From positions 1 through 23,191 of the forward strand of contig PLBZ01000090.1 of assembly GCA_003134675.1 (NCBI GenBank): a stretch of DNA of 23,191 nt, given 5' to 3'. The stretch's first letter is position 1. Each line of letters opens with the position of its first letter. The translations under genes and the position numbers were made by a program. This DNA is from Solirubrobacterales bacterium. GTDB taxonomy: Bacteria > Actinomycetota > Thermoleophilia > Solirubrobacterales > Solirubrobacteraceae. This document shows positions 21,813 through 23,191 of the stretch, one piece after another. Under the pieces are notes generated by a model. That model saw only the letters and a list, made by a program, of their open reading frames with translations, did no database searches and was not told the DNA's origin.

Positions 21813-22691
21813 ATCCTTCTCGCCGCTCCCAATGTCTCTGAGGGTCGTAACGTAGACACTGTCGAGGCGATCTCGCGAGCATTCACGGCTGACGGCAAGG
21901 TGCGGCTTCTGGATGTCCACTCCGACGCCAACCACCATCGCTCTGTGTTCACGCTCGCAGGACAGCCCGGCGAGCTTTCAGATGCGCTGATGCGGGGTGC
22001 GGCGGAGGCGACCTCACGGATCGACGTGATGTCGGATCGTGACACTCGGCGCGGCGAGCATCCCCATGTTGGGGCGATCGATGTCGTGCCGGTGGTCTAC
22101 TTGAACAATGCCGCGCGCGGAGCAGCATGCGCCGAGGCGCTGGTGGTTGCCGACCGCATCGGCGAGGAGTTGGACGTGCCGGTGTTCCTATATGGCGCCC
22201 TCGCGGACGGACGGACGCGCGCGGAGGTGCGGCGGGGCGGAGCGATGCGGCTAGCGGAGCGGATGCGCTCAGGTGAGCTGGAGCCGGACTTCGGTCCGGG
22301 GAAGCTGCATCCTGGCGCGGGCGCCACACTGGTCGCGGCGAGGGAGCCGCTGGTGGCGTTCAACCTGGAGCTGTCGGCGCCGGCGACGGTCGAGGATGCG
22401 CGCAGGATCGCCGCGCTGGTCCGCGAGGGCGGCGCGGAGGGCCTCTCCGGCGTGCGAGCGATCGGGGTCGCTCTCGCCGGCGGGGTGGCGCAGGTGTCGA
22501 TGAACGTCGAGCGCCCGTTGGATATCTCTCTGGCCAAGGTGATCGAAGCAGTGGGAAGGTATGCGGAGGTGCGCAGCGCTGAGCTCGTGGGGCTGGCGCC
22601 GCGTGCGGCACTCGAGGGCTTCCCCGAGGACGTGCCCATGCCGGGCTTCGATCCTGCGTGCCACGTGATCGAGAACGCACTAGGCTGCTAG
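21813..22691 (+). CDS. Glutamate formiminotransferase-like protein, apparently starting at ATC
   Basis: Members transfer a formimino or formyl group between glutamate and tetrahydrofolate in histidine breakdown or folate repair. Conserved parts are APNVSEGRNVDTVEAI near the start, LLDVHSDANHHRSVFTLAG, RRGEHPHVGAIDVVPVVYL with the catalytic-type His, and FGPGKLHPGAGATLVAAREP. No cyclodeaminase domain is fused. The first canonical start, GTG 21900, would cut off PNVSEG. Upstream in this frame back to the stop at 21708 there is no ATG, GTG, TTG or CTG. Homologues begin at (M/V)LLAxPNVSEG, and the matching codon here is ATC at 21813. It is therefore an AUC start, a damaged gene, or a sequencing error. 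The Shine-Dalgarno is poor. No histidine-pathway gene is adjacent. Confidence 0.78.
   Translation: MLLAAPNVSEGRNVDTVEAISRAFTADGKVRLLDVHSDANHHRSVFTLAGQPGELSDALMRGAAEATSRIDVMSDRDTRRGEHPHVGAIDVVPVVYLNNAARGAACAEALVVADRIGEELDVPVFLYGALADGRTRAEVRRGGAMRLAERMRSGELEPDFGPGKLHPGAGATLVAAREPLVAFNLELSAPATVEDARRIAALVREGGAEGLSGVRAIGVALAGGVAQVSMNVERPLDISLAKVIEAVGRYAEVRSAELVGLAPRAALEGFPEDVPMPGFDPACHVIENALGC
22681..22686 (+). promoter_or_regulatory. -10-like box TAGGCT inside the preceding gene's end
   Basis: TAGGCT overlaps the last codons of the formiminotransferase gene and is followed by 7 nt and then the ATG at 22694. The downstream gene may thus have its own leaderless promoter. Confidence 0.5.
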
Positions 22692-22693
22692 TC

Positions 22694-23083
22694 ATGGCTC
22701 AGACAAAGCGCAAGCGGCAGACCAAGCATCGGGGGAACGCGGCCGGTGTGGTTGAGTCGCGAGGTCGCACCGGGCGCAAGCCGACAGCCGCGGAGAAGAG
22801 TGGCAAGGGCAAGGACCTCGCCAAGGAGCGCGAAAGGCTGCTAGACAAGCGCGACCGTCTGCCCACCTGGCGCGGCGCGTTCGTCAAGGCGATGTTCGCC
22901 GCGGTGCTACTGCTGCTGTTCGCGATCGTCTTCCTGAAGCAGTCGAACCAGGCAATTGGGCTCTTCCCGGTCGTGCTCGTTATGTACACGCTCATCAGCT
23001 ACTTCACCGACAAGTGGATCTACGACCGCCGCCAGCGCAAGAAATCCAGGGCGGGCGGTGGCGGGAAGGCGGCACCGCGATGA
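22694..23083 (+). CDS. Small two-helix membrane protein with basic N-terminus
   Basis: 129 residues. The first 65 are hydrophilic and very basic (AQTKRKRQTKHRGNAAG, then KGKDLAKERERLLDKRDRLP). Two hydrophobic segments follow (about 73-89, FVKAMFAAVLLLLFAIV, and 97-113, QAIGLFPVVLVMYTLIS), then YFTDKWIYDRRQRKKSR and a Gly/Ala tail. The topology suggests both ends are cytoplasmic. I recall similar conserved actinobacterial proteins with no assigned function. The ATG at 22694 is preferred over the upstream in-frame start at 22658 because a TAGGCT box precedes it by 7 nt. Its stop overlaps the next start (ATGA). Confidence 0.8.
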   Translation: MAQTKRKRQTKHRGNAAGVVESRGRTGRKPTAAEKSGKGKDLAKERERLLDKRDRLPTWRGAFVKAMFAAVLLLLFAIVFLKQSNQAIGLFPVVLVMYTLISYFTDKWIYDRRQRKKSRAGGGGKAAPR

Positions 23084-23191
23084 GCGTTCTGAATGTGCGG
23101 GCGTTCACCGTCGGGCAGATCCAGGAGAACGCCTACATCGTGTCGGTCGATGGATCCAAACGAGCGGTGTTGATCGACCCGGGGGCGGAGG
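23080..23191 (+). CDS. Metallo-beta-lactamase-fold hydrolase (3' end outside window)
   Basis: Only 37 codons are present. The N-terminus, VLNVRAFTVGQIQENAYIVS, followed by VDGSKRAVLIDPGAE, is typical of glyoxalase II-like MBL-fold hydrolases, where a first strand pair and IDPG precede the HxHxDH zinc motif that would lie beyond the window. The ATG overlaps the preceding stop, so it is translationally coupled to the small membrane protein. The exact substrate cannot be read. Confidence 0.82.
   Translation, partial: MSVLNVRAFTVGQIQENAYIVSVDGSKRAVLIDPGAE

Noticed and set aside
1..23191. CRISPR arrays, insertion sequences, prophage genes or long direct repeats
   Set aside because: No regularly spaced repeats, transposase, integrase or phage structural motifs were seen on either strand.

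Overview
The window is high-GC bacterial DNA that looks chromosomal and densely coded. Protein content suggests an actinobacterium, probably class Thermoleophilia (Solirubrobacterales-like). The pointers are an MptA/MptB-like polyprenol-phosphomannose glycosyltransferase, an ApbE/NuoF-like redox operon of the actinobacterial type, a WhiG/FliA sigma factor, and many start codons placed directly behind a TANNNT -10 box, which implies leaderless mRNAs. The taxon is inferred from remembered family resemblance, not from a search.

Layout. 1-513: C-terminal two thirds of a flagellar/sporulation-type sigma factor. 713-2217: a zinc-ribbon protein of unknown role, a small DRR-motif protein and an RNase HI-type nuclease. 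2235-3779 (-) and 3911-5287 (+): a divergent envelope pair, an LCP ligase and a SEDS (FtsW/RodA) glycan polymerase. 5392-6273: a stand-alone EAL c-di-GMP phosphodiesterase. 6281-9779: a short-chain dehydrogenase (-), then a zinc alcohol dehydrogenase and an aldehyde dehydrogenase (+), which could oxidise an alcohol to an acid in two steps. 9824-13196: an overlapping three-gene membrane operon with two GT-C glycosyltransferases around a small membrane protein. It meets a polysaccharide-deacetylase-like protein (-) tail to tail.

14321-17996 is the most unusual part. An OmpR-type response regulator (-) faces a rightward chain: 61-aa membrane peptide, ApbE flavin transferase, 25-aa ORF, NuoF-like iron-sulfur flavoprotein, 52-aa ORF, 64-aa membrane protein. 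These are joined by ATGA overlaps or gaps of a few bases. The 25-aa ORF looks like the N-terminus of a ferric-reductase-like membrane protein, and the 52-aa ORF begins like a ferredoxin. Both appear to be shortened remnants that still preserve translational coupling.

18002-20029 (-): FtsH with an isoleucine in the pore loop where phenylalanine is usual. 20163-20236: tRNA with a CAU anticodon. 20287-20939 (-): a VapBC-type toxin-antitoxin pair. 21065-21229 (-): a 54-aa charged ORF with a strong Shine-Dalgarno site and a hairpin directly upstream. 21322-23191 (+): a cupin, a glutamate formiminotransferase whose conserved N-terminus has no canonical start codon, a two-helix membrane protein, and the start of a metallo-beta-lactamase-fold hydrolase.

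Two window-wide patterns stand out. Ten protein starts lie 6-9 nt behind a -10-like hexamer, and a similar box lies 10 nt before the tRNA. All four convergent gene pairs end within 17 nt of each other or overlap, so there is no room for conventional terminators between them.
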